The notes under the pieces are model-generated. The model ran no database searches. It was not told where the DNA came from and worked only from the letters and a program-made list of their open reading frames with translations. Both the position numbers and the translations under genes were made by a program. Source: Rhizobiaceae bacterium (GTDB taxonomy: Bacteria > Pseudomonadota > Alphaproteobacteria > Rhizobiales > Rhizobiaceae). From it: a stretch of DNA of 10,392 nt. Shown here one piece after another: positions 1 to 7,157 of this stretch. Position 1 is the first letter of the stretch. Each line of letters opens with the position of its first letter. The stretch lies in the NCBI GenBank assembly GCA_014380965.1, contig JACMIV010000125.1, positions 1 through 10,392 of the forward strand. Reading direction: 5' to 3'.

Positions 1-500
1 ACGATGAGGCCGAAGGAGGCGATGAGCAGGACCTCGAACCAGACGTAGAGGTTGAAGATGTCGCCCGTCAAGAATGCGCCGGAGACGCCCGCCATCATCA
101 GGAAGAGGAACGGGAAGAATCCGTAGCGCAGCTCCGTGCGGGGCACGGAGGCGGTGGCGTAGAGGCCGCAGGCAAGCGCGACGAAGCCGGCGACCGCGAG
201 AAACAGCGCGCCCATCAGGTCGAGCGTGAAGGCGATGCCGAAGGGCGCCTTCCACCCGCCCATCATCATCGTCATCGGCCCGTCCGCCGCGACACGGCGC
301 AGGAGTTCGAGATCGACGAGGAGCACCACGGCAAGGCCGACGACCGCGACCGGGGCATGGCGCTCCACGCGCCGCCGCATGCAGAGGAGCGCGGCACCGA
401 ATAGCATCGACAGGACGACCGGCAGGACGATCAACTGATCCGCTATCGTCGCGCCGCCCGGCACCATCGCCTCGGCCATCAGGATTTCGAGATCGCCCAT
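1..500 (-). CDS. mrpD: Mrp cation/proton antiporter subunit D (5' part, cut by the left edge)
   Basis: N-terminal 166 codons of MrpD (MnhD/PhaD), a NuoN/NuoL-related membrane subunit of the multi-subunit Mrp Na+(K+)/H+ antiporter. Reading leftward from ATG at 500, the protein starts MGDLEILMAE and shows hydrophobic segments near residues 23-41, 49-67, 95-117 and 126-146. These are followed by GDIFNLYVWFEV (about 147-158), a family signature. Glu156 in its FE pair matches the conserved membrane glutamate of the proton channel in MrpD/NuoL-type proteins. The rest of the subunit, including the lysine-bearing helices, lies outside the window. The start is 19 nt beyond the mrpC stop. No strong Shine-Dalgarno is visible; an in-frame GTG at 506 and an ATG at 479 are alternatives. 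Translational coupling to mrpC is likely. The family call is firm, the exact start less so. Confidence 0.93.
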   Translation of the reverse strand, partial: MGDLEILMAEAMVPGGATIADQLIVLPVVLSMLFGAALLCMRRRVERHAPVAVVGLAVVLLVDLELLRRVAADGPMTMMMGGWKAPFGIAFTLDLMGALFLAVAGFVALACGLYATASVPRTELRYGFFPFLFLMMAGVSGAFLTGDIFNLYVWFEVLLIASFGLI

Positions 501-519
501 CGTCACGCGCGGTCCATGC

Positions 520-897
520 TCAATAGCCGAGGGGCGGCGGCCCCTCTCCCTCGGGCTCGGCGACGCGCATTCGGTCGGTGTCGTCCGTCCCGAGGTCTTG
601 GTAGGCGCGGAAGGCGAGGACGAGGAGAAAGGCGAAGAACGAGAAGGAGATGACGATCGCCGTCAGGATCAGCGCCTGCGGCAGCGGGTTGGCGATCGCG
701 CCGTTGGGCACAAGGTTGCCGCCCGGAATGATCGGCGGCACGGCGACGCCGATTCGGCCGGCCGCAAAGATCGAGAGATTCACGGCATTGCCGAGGACGA
801 CGACGCCGAGGAGCATGCGGATGATGCGCTTCGACAAAAGCAGGTAGACCGCGACGCCGAAGAGGGCGGCGACGACGATGGGGAGTACGGTCTGCAT
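520..897 (-). CDS. mrpC: Mrp cation/proton antiporter subunit C (NuoK-like)
   Basis: 125-aa MrpC (MnhC/PhaC), a small NuoK-like integral membrane subunit of the Mrp antiporter. Three hydrophobic helices are visible: about 3-21, 27-46 and 76-97. LLGVVVLGNAVNLSIF (29-44) lies in helix 2, and NPLPQALILTAIVI (70-83), the family hallmark, leads into helix 3. The tail from about 100 is polar and acidic, ending PPPLGY, and is probably cytoplasmic. The ATG at 897 is chosen because it gives the normal family length, overlaps the mrpB stop as TGATG (1 nt shared) and has GGGAGGA six bases upstream. The same frame stays open far upstream (to 1392), but that stretch is a shadow of mrpB. Function comes from the family; the pore-lining role is inferred from NuoK homology. 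Confidence 0.95.
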   Translation of the reverse strand: MQTVLPIVVAALFGVAVYLLLSKRIIRMLLGVVVLGNAVNLSIFAAGRIGVAVPPIIPGGNLVPNGAIANPLPQALILTAIVISFSFFAFLLVLAFRAYQDLGTDDTDRMRVAEPEGEGPPPLGY

Positions 898-1316
898 CAG
901 ACGTCCTCCCTTTCCTCGAGTCCGAGCGCGATGGAGGCGACCGCGCCGACGACGACGAGATAGACCCCGATGTCGAAGAAGAGCGGCGTCGAGATGCCGA
1001 CGTCCCCGCCGAGAAACTCGGGAAACCACCAGAGCCCGGTCAGGAAGGACGTGCCTACGACTAAGGACGCCGCGCCCGAGAGGACGGCGAGGATCAGTCC
1101 CAGCGCCGCGATCGTCATCGGATGCAGCACCATGGCCCGGCGAACCGGCCCGACCCCGTGCGACAGACCGTAGAGCGCGAAAGCGGAGGCCGCGATCAGC
1201 CCGCCGATGAAGCCGCCGCCCGGCTCGTTGTGGCCGCGCAAGAGCACGAAGACGGAAAAGACGAGCATGAGGCTCGTCAGCGTCGGGGCGACCGTCCGCA
1301 GGATAAGGCTTCTCAC
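897..1316 (-). CDS. mrpB: Mrp cation/proton antiporter subunit B (MnhB domain)
   Basis: 139-aa MrpB (MnhB/PhaB), a hydrophobic subunit of the Mrp antiporter with the MnhB domain across nearly its whole length. About four membrane helices are visible (roughly 9-27, 34-51, 66-89 and 108-131). The signature [13 protein letters not shown] (28-40) is clear, and the third loop has [15 protein letters not shown] (96-110). The start is GTG at 1316, overlapping the mrpA TGA as GTGA, with GAGG about eight bases upstream. This tight overlap argues for translational coupling. The C-terminus (LEEREDV) overlaps the mrpC start. mrpB here is a separate gene, whereas many alphaproteobacterial pha/mrp operons carry it fused to mrpA; this puts the operon in the seven-gene (group 1) layout, assuming E, F and G follow off the left edge. 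Confidence 0.95.
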   Translation of the reverse strand: MRSLILRTVAPTLTSLMLVFSVFVLLRGHNEPGGGFIGGLIAASAFALYGLSHGVGPVRRAMVLHPMTIAALGLILAVLSGAASLVVGTSFLTGLWWFPEFLGGDVGISTPLFFDIGVYLVVVGAVASIALGLEEREDV

Positions 1317-3685
1317 GGCGTCGCCTCAGTGGGATCCGCCCGCCTCCGGCCTTTCGGCCTCGCCCGGATGCGCACGAGCGCGAGGATCGCAAGGCCCGCC
1401 GTCATCACGACGGCGATCTCGCCCATCGTGTCGATGCCGCGGAAGTCGACGAGGATCACGTTCACGATGTTGCGGCCATGGGCAATCGAGTAGCTGTAGC
1501 GGGCGAAGAAATCCGACAGCGTCGCGTCGAAGGGCATCTGCGTGATCGAGAGCAGCAGAACCCCGAGTGCGATAGCGCAAAGCGCGGCGATCGCAGCGTC
1601 GAGAAGCGTCTCGGCGCGCGCCCGGTGGTCCGCGACGTCGAGCTTCAGGCGCGTCATCACGAGCGCGAGGATCACCACCGACAACGTCTCGACCATAAGC
1701 TGCGTGAACCCGAGATCCGGCGCGCCGAGGAGGATGAAGAGGAGCGCGACGGACAGGCCCTGGATCCCGATCGAGACGACGGCCGTCAGCCGGTTCTTGG
1801 CAAACACGATGGCGAAGAGGCCGGCGAGCAGCGTCGCGGTGACGATCCATTCGGTGAGGCTCATCGCGGGGAACGCCGGAGCGGCCGGCAGGGCGTCCGC
1901 CGCGATCGTTCCGACGAGAACCGAGGCTCCAATGACAAGGAACGTCACCGTGACGTAGTGGTCGAGCCGGCCCGTCTGGAGCAACCCGGTCACGCGAACC
2001 GCACCTCGGATCAGCCCGTGCATCGCCTGGTCGAAACCGCGGTCCGGCCCCCAGCCGATCCGGTCGAGAGTGGCCGCTATCGCGCCACGGACGCTGGACG
2101 CGGCGAGATAGAGGAGGACGCCGAGCGCGATCGTCACCAGTGAGAGCGCGAAGGACAGATTGAAATATGGCAGCGCCGAGATCGCGATGCCGGCCGGCGC
2201 TTGCGCGATAGCGGAGGCCATCGGATCGGACAGGAGCGCATGGGCTCCGCCTGAGAAGAGCCCTGCCGCAAGGCCCGCCACGGCGAGCGTCACCGGGCCG
2301 ATCCAGAGGAGGACCGAGCCCTCGTGCGCCTTGGCGAGACCGACGCGCGGTGCGCCGAAGAACGGCTTGACGGCGACGAGCAGGGCGGCCGCGACCATCG
2401 CGGCGTTCCCGCAGATCGCGACGATCGTCAGAAGGAGGCCCCGCAGGTCGCCAGTGACCGTCGCGTGATAGATTTCCTCCTTGGCGAGAAAGCCGAAGAA
2501 CGGCGTCACCCCCGCCATCGAAAGCACCGAAAGCATCGCGGCCGCAAAGGTGATCGGCATCGCTTTCCGCAGCCCGCCGAGAGCCCGAAGATCGCGCGTG
2601 CCGGCGCCATGGTCGATGGAGCCTGCGACCATGAAGAGCCCGCCCTTGAACAGCGAATGGGCGACGAGATAGAGCACCGCCGCTTCCATCCCGACGTCGC
2701 TGCCGATGCCGATCAGCATGACGAGCAGCCCGAGCGAAGCGACGGTCGTATAGGCGAGGACGAGCTTCAGGTCGGTCTGGCGCAGGGCGAGCAGTGCTCC
2801 GCCGAGGAGCGTCGCGCCGCCGAAGAGCGGCAGCACCGTCTCCCAAATCCCCGTTCCGCCGAGAGCCGGGTCGAGCCGCATCAGGAGATAGACGCCGGCC
2901 TTCACCATCGTCGCGGAATGGAGATAGGCCGACACCGGCGTGGGCGCCTCCATCGCGTTGGGAAGCCAGACATGGAAAGGCATCTGCGCCGACTTCGTGA
3001 AGGCGCCGAGAAGGACGAGGCCGAGGATCGGCAGATACCAGTCGCTCGCCCGCACCGTGTCTCCGGCGGCGAGCACCTCGGTCAGCGAGGCGAGGCCGAA
3101 CAGCTCACGCAGGAGGACGAGCCCCGCCATCAGCGCCAGCCCGCCGCCGCCTGTGATCACCAGCTCCAGTATCGCCGCCCGCCGCGCGCTCTCGCGCTCA
3201 TGGTCGAAGCCGATGAGCAGGAAAGAGGTGATCGAGGTGAGCTCCCAGAAGAGGATCAGCGTCATCAGATCGTCGGCGAGAACGAGGCCGAGCATCGAGC
3301 CCATGAACATCAGGATGAAGGCGAGGAACCGCCCGGTGTCCCGGTGTCCGCCGAGATAGCCGCCGGAATAGAGCACGACGAGCGTCCCGATCCCGGTGAT
3401 GAGGAGGCCGAAGACGAAGGAGAGGCCGTCGAGGCGCAGCGAGAAGCGGATGTCGTAGGCCGGGACCCAATCGAAGCCCCAGAGGACCGCGGCGCCGTCC
3501 CTGACCGAAGCGGCGTCGAGGAGGAGAAGGCCGAAGGCGAAAGCGGGAAACAGCGCCAGCATCACCGGCGCCCGGCGACCCACGGCACGGGACAGGATCG
3601 GCGCGAGGGCGGCCGCCAGGAACGGAAGCGCGAGCGCGAAAAATCCGAACTCGGGAAAGAGCGGCGCGGGGTCCTGTCCCGTCAT
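1313..3685 (-). CDS. mrpA: Mrp cation/proton antiporter subunit A (NuoL-like core plus C-terminal MrpA domains)
   Basis: 790-aa MrpA (MnhA/PhaA), the largest subunit of the Mrp antiporter, close to the roughly 800 aa of unfused MrpA proteins. Residues 1 to about 500 form the NuoL-like antiporter core with about 14 helices. It carries Glu148 (FWELTS), Lys231 ([15 protein letters not shown]), Lys262 (HSATMVKAG) and Lys347 (AHSLFKGG), matching the charged residues of the proton path in NuoL/MrpA. From about 610 comes the MrpA-specific region: [18 protein letters not shown] (654-671) with Glu666, then helices near 695-714 and [21 protein letters not shown] (736-756) with Glu756, both conserved acidic sites of the family. 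The tail is basic. ATG 3685 has AAGGA about 12 nt upstream, a rather long spacing. It is first in the operon, with a candidate promoter at 3799-3827. Expected role: Na+ or K+ extrusion and pH homeostasis driven by the proton gradient. Confidence 0.97.
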   Translation of the reverse strand: MTGQDPAPLFPEFGFFALALPFLAAALAPILSRAVGRRAPVMLALFPAFAFGLLLLDAASVRDGAAVLWGFDWVPAYDIRFSLRLDGLSFVFGLLITGIGTLVVLYSGGYLGGHRDTGRFLAFILMFMGSMLGLVLADDLMTLILFWELTSITSFLLIGFDHERESARRAAILELVITGGGGLALMAGLVLLRELFGLASLTEVLAAGDTVRASDWYLPILGLVLLGAFTKSAQMPFHVWLPNAMEAPTPVSAYLHSATMVKAGVYLLMRLDPALGGTGIWETVLPLFGGATLLGGALLALRQTDLKLVLAYTTVASLGLLVMLIGIGSDVGMEAAVLYLVAHSLFKGGLFMVAGSIDHGAGTRDLRALGGLRKAMPITFAAAMLSVLSMAGVTPFFGFLAKEEIYHATVTGDLRGLLLTIVAICGNAAMVAAALLVAVKPFFGAPRVGLAKAHEGSVLLWIGPVTLAVAGLAAGLFSGGAHALLSDPMASAIAQAPAGIAISALPYFNLSFALSLVTIALGVLLYLAASSVRGAIAATLDRIGWGPDRGFDQAMHGLIRGAVRVTGLLQTGRLDHYVTVTFLVIGASVLVGTIAADALPAAPAFPAMSLTEWIVTATLLAGLFAIVFAKNRLTAVVSIGIQGLSVALLFILLGAPDLGFTQLMVETLSVVILALVMTRLKLDVADHRARAETLLDAAIAALCAIALGVLLLSITQMPFDATLSDFFARYSYSIAHGRNIVNVILVDFRGIDTMGEIAVVMTAGLAILALVRIRARPKGRRRADPTEATP

Positions 3686-3798
3686 GCGTTCGATCTATCC
3701 TTGCGGGAAGTCTGCGGTGTGACCTTCGGCGCGGTGACTTCGAGCCTCTCGGCGATGGTCGAGCAAAGGGCGCTCTCCTCTCCGGCAGCGGCCGTTCG

Positions 3799-3827
3799 GT
3801 CTTACGGAAGCGCCGAGCGGCCCGCAA
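3799..3827 (-). promoter_or_regulatory. Candidate sigma70 promoter for the mrp operon
   Basis: On the minus strand, TTGCGG (3827-3822) is followed by a 17-bp spacer and TAAGAC (3804-3799). Transcription would begin near 3792, giving mrpA a leader of about 107 nt. The -35 resembles the alphaproteobacterial TTGACN pattern only partly, and no transcript data are available, so this is a plausible rather than firm site. Confidence 0.35.
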
Positions 3828-4000
3828 GCGAAACCGGGAAGCGCTTTTTCGCGTGACGGGCCCCCTGCGCGGCGTGCGGGGCGTTGCGCTCGGACCAGAG
3901 CGAACATAGCTGGAGCAGGCTCGCGGTTCAGGGCGACGCCGCCGCCTCGGGCTCCCGTTCGGCGCAGGATCGTCCGGACCGGCCTTGCAGCGAGAGGTCG

Positions 4001-4030
4001 TTGCGGGGCATCGAGCAAGGCCTGTACACT
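4001..4030 (+). promoter_or_regulatory. Candidate sigma70 promoter for ptrB
   Basis: TTGCGG (4001-4006), an 18-bp spacer and TACACT (4025-4030) lie just upstream of ptrB. Transcription would start near 4037, giving a leader of roughly 22 nt before ATG 4059. The -10 is the best match in the spacer. The short leader is consistent with the chosen start, though no strong Shine-Dalgarno follows it. Confidence 0.4.
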
Positions 4031-4058
4031 GAAAGAAACTGGATCGACGGGCGGGCCG

Positions 4059-6227
4059 ATGGCCCCACCGCCAAACCCGAAAGCGCATTCCTTGACCCCA
4101 TCCACCGCCGAAGCCGATACGATCGGCACTCCGGATGCCTCCGAGCCGAACGCGGCTCCCCGCGCCGACAAGCGCTCGGAGCGTTTCGAGGTCCACGGCC
4201 GGACGCGCCAGGACGACTATGCCTGGCTGCGGGCGCCGAACTGGCAGGACGTCTTCAAGGACACCACCGCCCTCGATCCCGCGATCCGCGCCTATCTCGA
4301 CGCCGAGAATGCCTATCAGTCAGAGGCGATGGCCCCGACGGCCGCCTTGCGCGAGGCGCTGATCGCCGAGATGCGCGGTCGCATCAAGGAGGACGATTCC
4401 TCCGTTCCCGCCCCGGACGGCCCCTTCGCCTACGGGACGGCCTACGAAGCGGGCGCGGAATATCCGCGCTTCGTTCGGCACCCCCGCGATGGCGATGCGG
4501 CGTCCGAGACGGTCATCCTCGACGGCGAGAAGGAAGCCGCGGACCGCTCCTACTTTTCGCTCGGCGGCATGTCGCACTCGACCGATCATGCCTGGCTCGC
4601 CTGGTCCTATGACGACAAGGGCTCGGAGTTCTACGGCATCTCCGTCCGTGATCTTTCCACCGGCAAGGACACCGGCACCCGGATCGAGGACACCAGCGGC
4701 AATCCCGTCTGGTCTGCCCGCTCCAAAGGCTTCTTTTACACGCGCCTCGACCAGAACCACCGCCCGAACCGGGTCTTCTTCCACCGCCTCGGCACGGACC
4801 CCGCCGACGACGCGCTGATCTACGAGGAGACCGACGCCGGCTTCTTCATGGGCGTCGGCAAGACGCAGTCGAGCGAGTTCGTGGTGATCCACGTCCACGA
4901 CCACGAAACGTCCGAAGCATGGCTGATCCCGGCTTCGAATTCGGCTGCCGAACCCCGCCTTCTTGCCGAACGCGAGACCGGCGTCGAATACGACGTGGAC
5001 GAGGCGGACGGAACGCTCTTCATCCTGACGAACGCGGACGGCGCGCGTGACTTCAAGATCGCGACCGCACCGACCGACGCCTCGCGCCGCGCCGACTGGA
5101 CCGACTACGTGCCGCACGAGGACGGACGCCTCATTCTCAACCACATGGTGCTGAAGCGCCATCTCATCTGGCTGGAGCGGCGCGACGGCCTGCCGCGCAT
5201 CGTGGTGAAGCGCCTGTCGGACGGGGAGGAGCACGCCGTCGCCTTCGACGAGGAGGCTTATTCGCTCGGCCTCTCCGGCACCTACGAGTTCGAGACGACG
5301 ACGATCCGGTTTTCCTACTCCTCGCTGACGACGCCCTCCCAGACCTACGACTACGATGTCGAAACGCGGACGCGCACGCTCCTGAAGACGCAGGAAGTGC
5401 CCTCCGGCCACGACCCGGACGACTACGTCACCCGCCGCATCTTCGCGACCGCCGCGGACGGCGAGACGATCCCGATCTCGCTCCTCTACCGGACGGACAC
5501 GCCTCTCGACGGCACCGCGCCGTTGATGCTCTACGGCTACGGCGCCTACGGCATCTCGATCCCGGCGGGCTTCAACACCAACGCCCTCAGCCTCGTCGAC
5601 CGCGGCTTCGTTTGGGCCATCGCCCACATCCGCGGCGGCAAGGACAAGGGCTTTCGTTGGTACGAGGCCGGCCGGCGCGAGCAGAAGACGAACACCTTCA
5701 CCGACTTCATCACATGCGCCGACCACCTCGTGGCGGAAGGCTTCACGTCCTACGAGACGATCGTCGCGCAGGGCGGCTCGGCTGGCGGAATGCTGATGGG
5801 CGCCGTCGCCAACATCGCCCCGGACAAGTTCGGCGCCATCGTCGCGGTCGTGCCCTTCGTCGACGTCCTGAACACAATGCTCGACGACACGCTGCCGCTG
5901 ACCCCGCCCGAATGGCCCGAATGGGGCAATCCCCTGGCCTCTCCCGAAGACTACGACCGCATCGCGGCCTACAGCCCCTACGACAACGTCGAGGCGAAGG
6001 ATTACCCGCCCATGCTGGTGCTCGCCGGTCTCACCGACCCGCGCGTCACCTACTGGGAGCCTGCCAAATGGGTGGCGAAGCTCCGCGAGATGAAGACCGA
6101 CGACAACCTCCTGCTCTTGCGCACCAACATGGACGCCGGCCACGGCGGCGCGTCGGGGCGGTTCAATCGGCTGGAGGAGGTGGCCTACATCTACGCGTTT
6201 TCGCTGATGGTGATGGGCAAGGCATAA
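4059..6227 (+). CDS. ptrB: Oligopeptidase B (prolyl oligopeptidase family S9A)
   Basis: 722-aa serine peptidase of family S9A, closest by motifs to oligopeptidase B. That enzyme cleaves short peptides after Arg or Lys in the cytosol. The first 36 or so residues are Pro/Ala/Thr-rich and look like a non-conserved extension with no signal peptide. The conserved part begins near residue 40 (RFEVHGRTRQDDYAWLR). The beta-propeller gating domain covers roughly 110-440, and the alpha/beta hydrolase domain follows. LYGYGAYG (491-498) holds the oxyanion-hole tyrosine region. The catalytic triad is Ser574 in QGGSAGG, Asp660 in LAGLTDPRVTYWEP and His695 in MDAGHGG. The Ser-Asp and Asp-His spacings (86 and 35) are typical of oligopeptidase B. 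E. coli PtrB is 686 aa, so the excess is mostly the N-terminal extension. ATG 4059 has no strong Shine-Dalgarno, so a later start is possible. A single-gene unit facing sodB. Confidence 0.95.
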   Translation: MAPPPNPKAHSLTPSTAEADTIGTPDASEPNAAPRADKRSERFEVHGRTRQDDYAWLRAPNWQDVFKDTTALDPAIRAYLDAENAYQSEAMAPTAALREALIAEMRGRIKEDDSSVPAPDGPFAYGTAYEAGAEYPRFVRHPRDGDAASETVILDGEKEAADRSYFSLGGMSHSTDHAWLAWSYDDKGSEFYGISVRDLSTGKDTGTRIEDTSGNPVWSARSKGFFYTRLDQNHRPNRVFFHRLGTDPADDALIYEETDAGFFMGVGKTQSSEFVVIHVHDHETSEAWLIPASNSAAEPRLLAERETGVEYDVDEADGTLFILTNADGARDFKIATAPTDASRRADWTDYVPHEDGRLILNHMVLKRHLIWLERRDGLPRIVVKRLSDGEEHAVAFDEEAYSLGLSGTYEFETTTIRFSYSSLTTPSQTYDYDVETRTRTLLKTQEVPSGHDPDDYVTRRIFATAADGETIPISLLYRTDTPLDGTAPLMLYGYGAYGISIPAGFNTNALSLVDRGFVWAIAHIRGGKDKGFRWYEAGRREQKTNTFTDFITCADHLVAEGFTSYETIVAQGGSAGGMLMGAVANIAPDKFGAIVAVVPFVDVLNTMLDDTLPLTPPEWPEWGNPLASPEDYDRIAAYSPYDNVEAKDYPPMLVLAGLTDPRVTYWEPAKWVAKLREMKTDDNLLLLRTNMDAGHGGASGRFNRLEEVAYIYAFSLMVMGKA

Positions 6228-6242
6228 GCGTCAAACCCGCGG

Positions 6243-6263
6243 TTTTCTCTTCCGTGGAGAAAA
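6243..6263 (+). repeat. AT-rich inverted repeat just after ptrB
   Basis: TTTTCTC (6243-6249) and GAGAAAA (6257-6263) form a 7-bp stem with a 7-nt loop, 15 nt beyond the ptrB stop. The stem is A/T-rich and no U tract follows. It may stabilise or end the ptrB transcript, but it is a weak terminator candidate. Confidence 0.3.
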
Positions 6264-6303
6264 GGCCGGCAAGAGGCAGAACACGCGGAGTGCCGCGACG
6301 TCG

Positions 6304-6318
6304 GGAACGCGGCGTTCC
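6304..6318. repeat. Short perfect hairpin in the ptrB/sodB gap
   Basis: GGAACG (6304-6309) and CGTTCC (6313-6318) form a 6-bp stem around a 3-nt CGG loop. No T tract follows on either strand, so its role is unknown. It could simply be part of the 3' ends of the two convergent transcripts. Confidence 0.3.
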
Positions 6319-6331
6319 GGCGTTCGCTCCA

Positions 6332-6369
6332 TACAAGAAGGCCCCGATACGCGATTGCGCACGGGGCCT
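6332..6369 (-). terminator. Rho-independent terminator of sodB, possibly bidirectional
   Basis: AGGCCCCG (6339-6346) and CGGGGCCT (6362-6369) form an 8-bp GC-rich stem with a 15-nt loop. Read on the minus strand the stem begins 25 nt after the sodB TGA and is followed by TCTTGTAT, a short U-rich run, as expected for an intrinsic terminator. In the plus direction (end of ptrB) there is no T tract, so termination there would be less efficient. Confidence 0.65.
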
Positions 6370-6393
6370 CGGGTTATAGGTCTCGATCTTAGA

Positions 6394-6996
6394 TCAGGCG
6401 CCGGTCGCCTCGTAGCGCTCGAGCACGTAGTCCCAATCGATCAGGCTGTCGACGAAGGCCTCGAGGTATTTCGGCCGGGCGTTGCGGTAGTCGATGTAAT
6501 AGGAGTGCTCCCAGACGTCGACGCCGAGGATGGGCTCCGCGCCGTGGACGAGCGGATTCTCGCCGTTCGGCGTCTTCATGATCTGGAGCTTGCCGTCCTT
6601 GACGGCGATCCAGGCCCAGCCGGAGCCGAACTGGCCCTTGCCGGCCTCGATGAAATCGGTGCGGAATTTGTCGTAGCCGCCGAGATCAGAATCGATCGCC
6701 GTCTGCAGCTTGCCCGGCAGGCTCTTGCCGCCGCCACCCTTCTTCATCCACTTCCAGAAATGGATGTGGTTGTAGTGCTGGGCGGCGTTGTTGAAGAGCG
6801 GCTGGTTCTTGCCGAAGGACGCCTTCACGACCTCCTCGACCGAGGCGTCGGCCATGCCGGCATCAGCGGCGAGCTTGTTGCCCATCTCGACATAGGCGTT
6901 GTGGTGCTTGTCGTGATGGAATTCGAGCGTCTCCTTCGACATGTAGGGCGACAAAGCCTCGTAGTCGTACGGCAGCTCGGGAAGCGTGAAAGCCAT
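6394..6996 (-). CDS. sodB: Superoxide dismutase, Fe-type (Fe/Mn family)
   Basis: 200-aa cytosolic superoxide dismutase converting superoxide to O2 and H2O2. The N-terminal helical hairpin starts AFTLPELPYDYEAL and carries His27 (EFHHDKHH) and His77 (AAQHYNHIHFW). The C-terminal alpha/beta domain has FGSGWAW (123-129) and VDVWEHSYYIDY (159-170), giving Asp160 and His164 as the remaining metal ligands. Gln73 in NNAAQ sits where Fe-SODs place the second-sphere glutamine, and Gly145 rather than Gln occupies the Mn-SOD glutamine position. The sequence thus favours iron, although cambialistic use cannot be excluded. ATG 6996 is chosen because AAGGAGA lies six bases upstream and the protein then begins like other SODs; the frame is open to 7131, but that extension is Arg-rich and crosses the likely promoter. 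It has its own promoter and terminator, so it is probably monocistronic. Confidence 0.96.
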   Translation of the reverse strand: MAFTLPELPYDYEALSPYMSKETLEFHHDKHHNAYVEMGNKLAADAGMADASVEEVVKASFGKNQPLFNNAAQHYNHIHFWKWMKKGGGGKSLPGKLQTAIDSDLGGYDKFRTDFIEAGKGQFGSGWAWIAVKDGKLQIMKTPNGENPLVHGAEPILGVDVWEHSYYIDYRNARPKYLEAFVDSLIDWDYVLERYEATGA

Positions 6997-7002
6997 GGAT
7001 CG

Positions 7003-7009
7003 TCTCCTT
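7003..7009 (-). promoter_or_regulatory. Shine-Dalgarno site fixing the sodB start
   Basis: Minus-strand AAGGAGA ends six bases before ATG 6996. It is the strongest ribosome binding site near this gene and decides for this start over the in-frame ATG at 7131. Confidence 0.75.
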
Positions 7010-7072
7010 CTGGTCGTTCGAAGGCCCGTCGGACCGGATCGCCTGCGGCGTCGTCCAGCCCTGAGGACAGCG

Positions 7073-7101
7073 GTTAGGTAGCTAGTGCCGCGGGGCGTCA
7101 A
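7073..7101 (-). promoter_or_regulatory. Candidate sigma70 promoter for sodB
   Basis: Minus-strand TTGACG (7101-7096), a 17-bp spacer and CCTAAC (7078-7073). The -35 is close to consensus and the -10 is weaker. Transcription would start near 7066, giving a leader of about 70 nt before ATG 6996. The site lies in the short gap after the aminotransferase gene, so sodB need not depend on read-through. Confidence 0.4.
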
Positions 7102-7157
7102 GGCCATGAGGTCGCGCGGGGCACAGATCAAACTTTTCTGCCTGTGCAGTCCGCCGG

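Larger units (their letters stand above)
3686..4058. other. Divergent intergenic region between mrpA and ptrB
   Basis: A 373-nt spacer between two divergently transcribed genes. Frames stay open across it on both strands, but the would-be proteins are Arg/Ala/Gly-rich with no recognisable motif, so I call no gene here. It contains one candidate sigma70 promoter for each direction (listed separately) and would leave mrpA a leader of about 107 nt. A stretch around 3836-3852 (GAAGCGCTTTTTCGCG) is locally less GC-rich than its surroundings. I see no convincing riboswitch or operator. Confidence 0.6.

Noticed and set aside
226..438. 70-codon plus-strand frame at the left end
   Set aside because: Antisense to mrpD, Arg/Thr/Ser-rich, no motif.
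1326..2846. 506-codon second minus-strand frame inside mrpA
   Set aside because: Very Arg-rich frame-shifted shadow of mrpA with no hydrophobic helices or motifs.
2324..3856. 510-codon open frame on the plus strand antisense to mrpA
   Set aside because: It is dominated by Glu, Arg, Asp, Gln and His, as expected from reading the antisense of GC-rich membrane-protein codons. It has no motif, while the opposite strand is an unmistakable MrpA.
3695..4171. 158-codon minus-strand frame in the mrpA/ptrB spacer
   Set aside because: Ala/Arg/Gly/Pro-rich with no recognisable domain. It overlaps the ptrB start and the candidate promoters.
4320..6143. 607-codon open frame on the minus strand antisense to ptrB
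   Set aside because: Composition artefact of high GC at third positions. It is Val/Arg/Gly/Asp-rich with no domain, and the sense strand has a full S9A catalytic triad.
6997..7131. 45-residue N-terminal extension of superoxide dismutase
   Set aside because: Arg-rich, unlike any SOD N-terminus, covers the candidate promoter, and a strong Shine-Dalgarno marks ATG 6996.
7121..7147. Inverted repeat GCACAG / CTGTGC after the aminotransferase gene as a terminator
   Set aside because: The stem is only 6 bp with a 15-nt loop, and no T tract follows on the minus strand.
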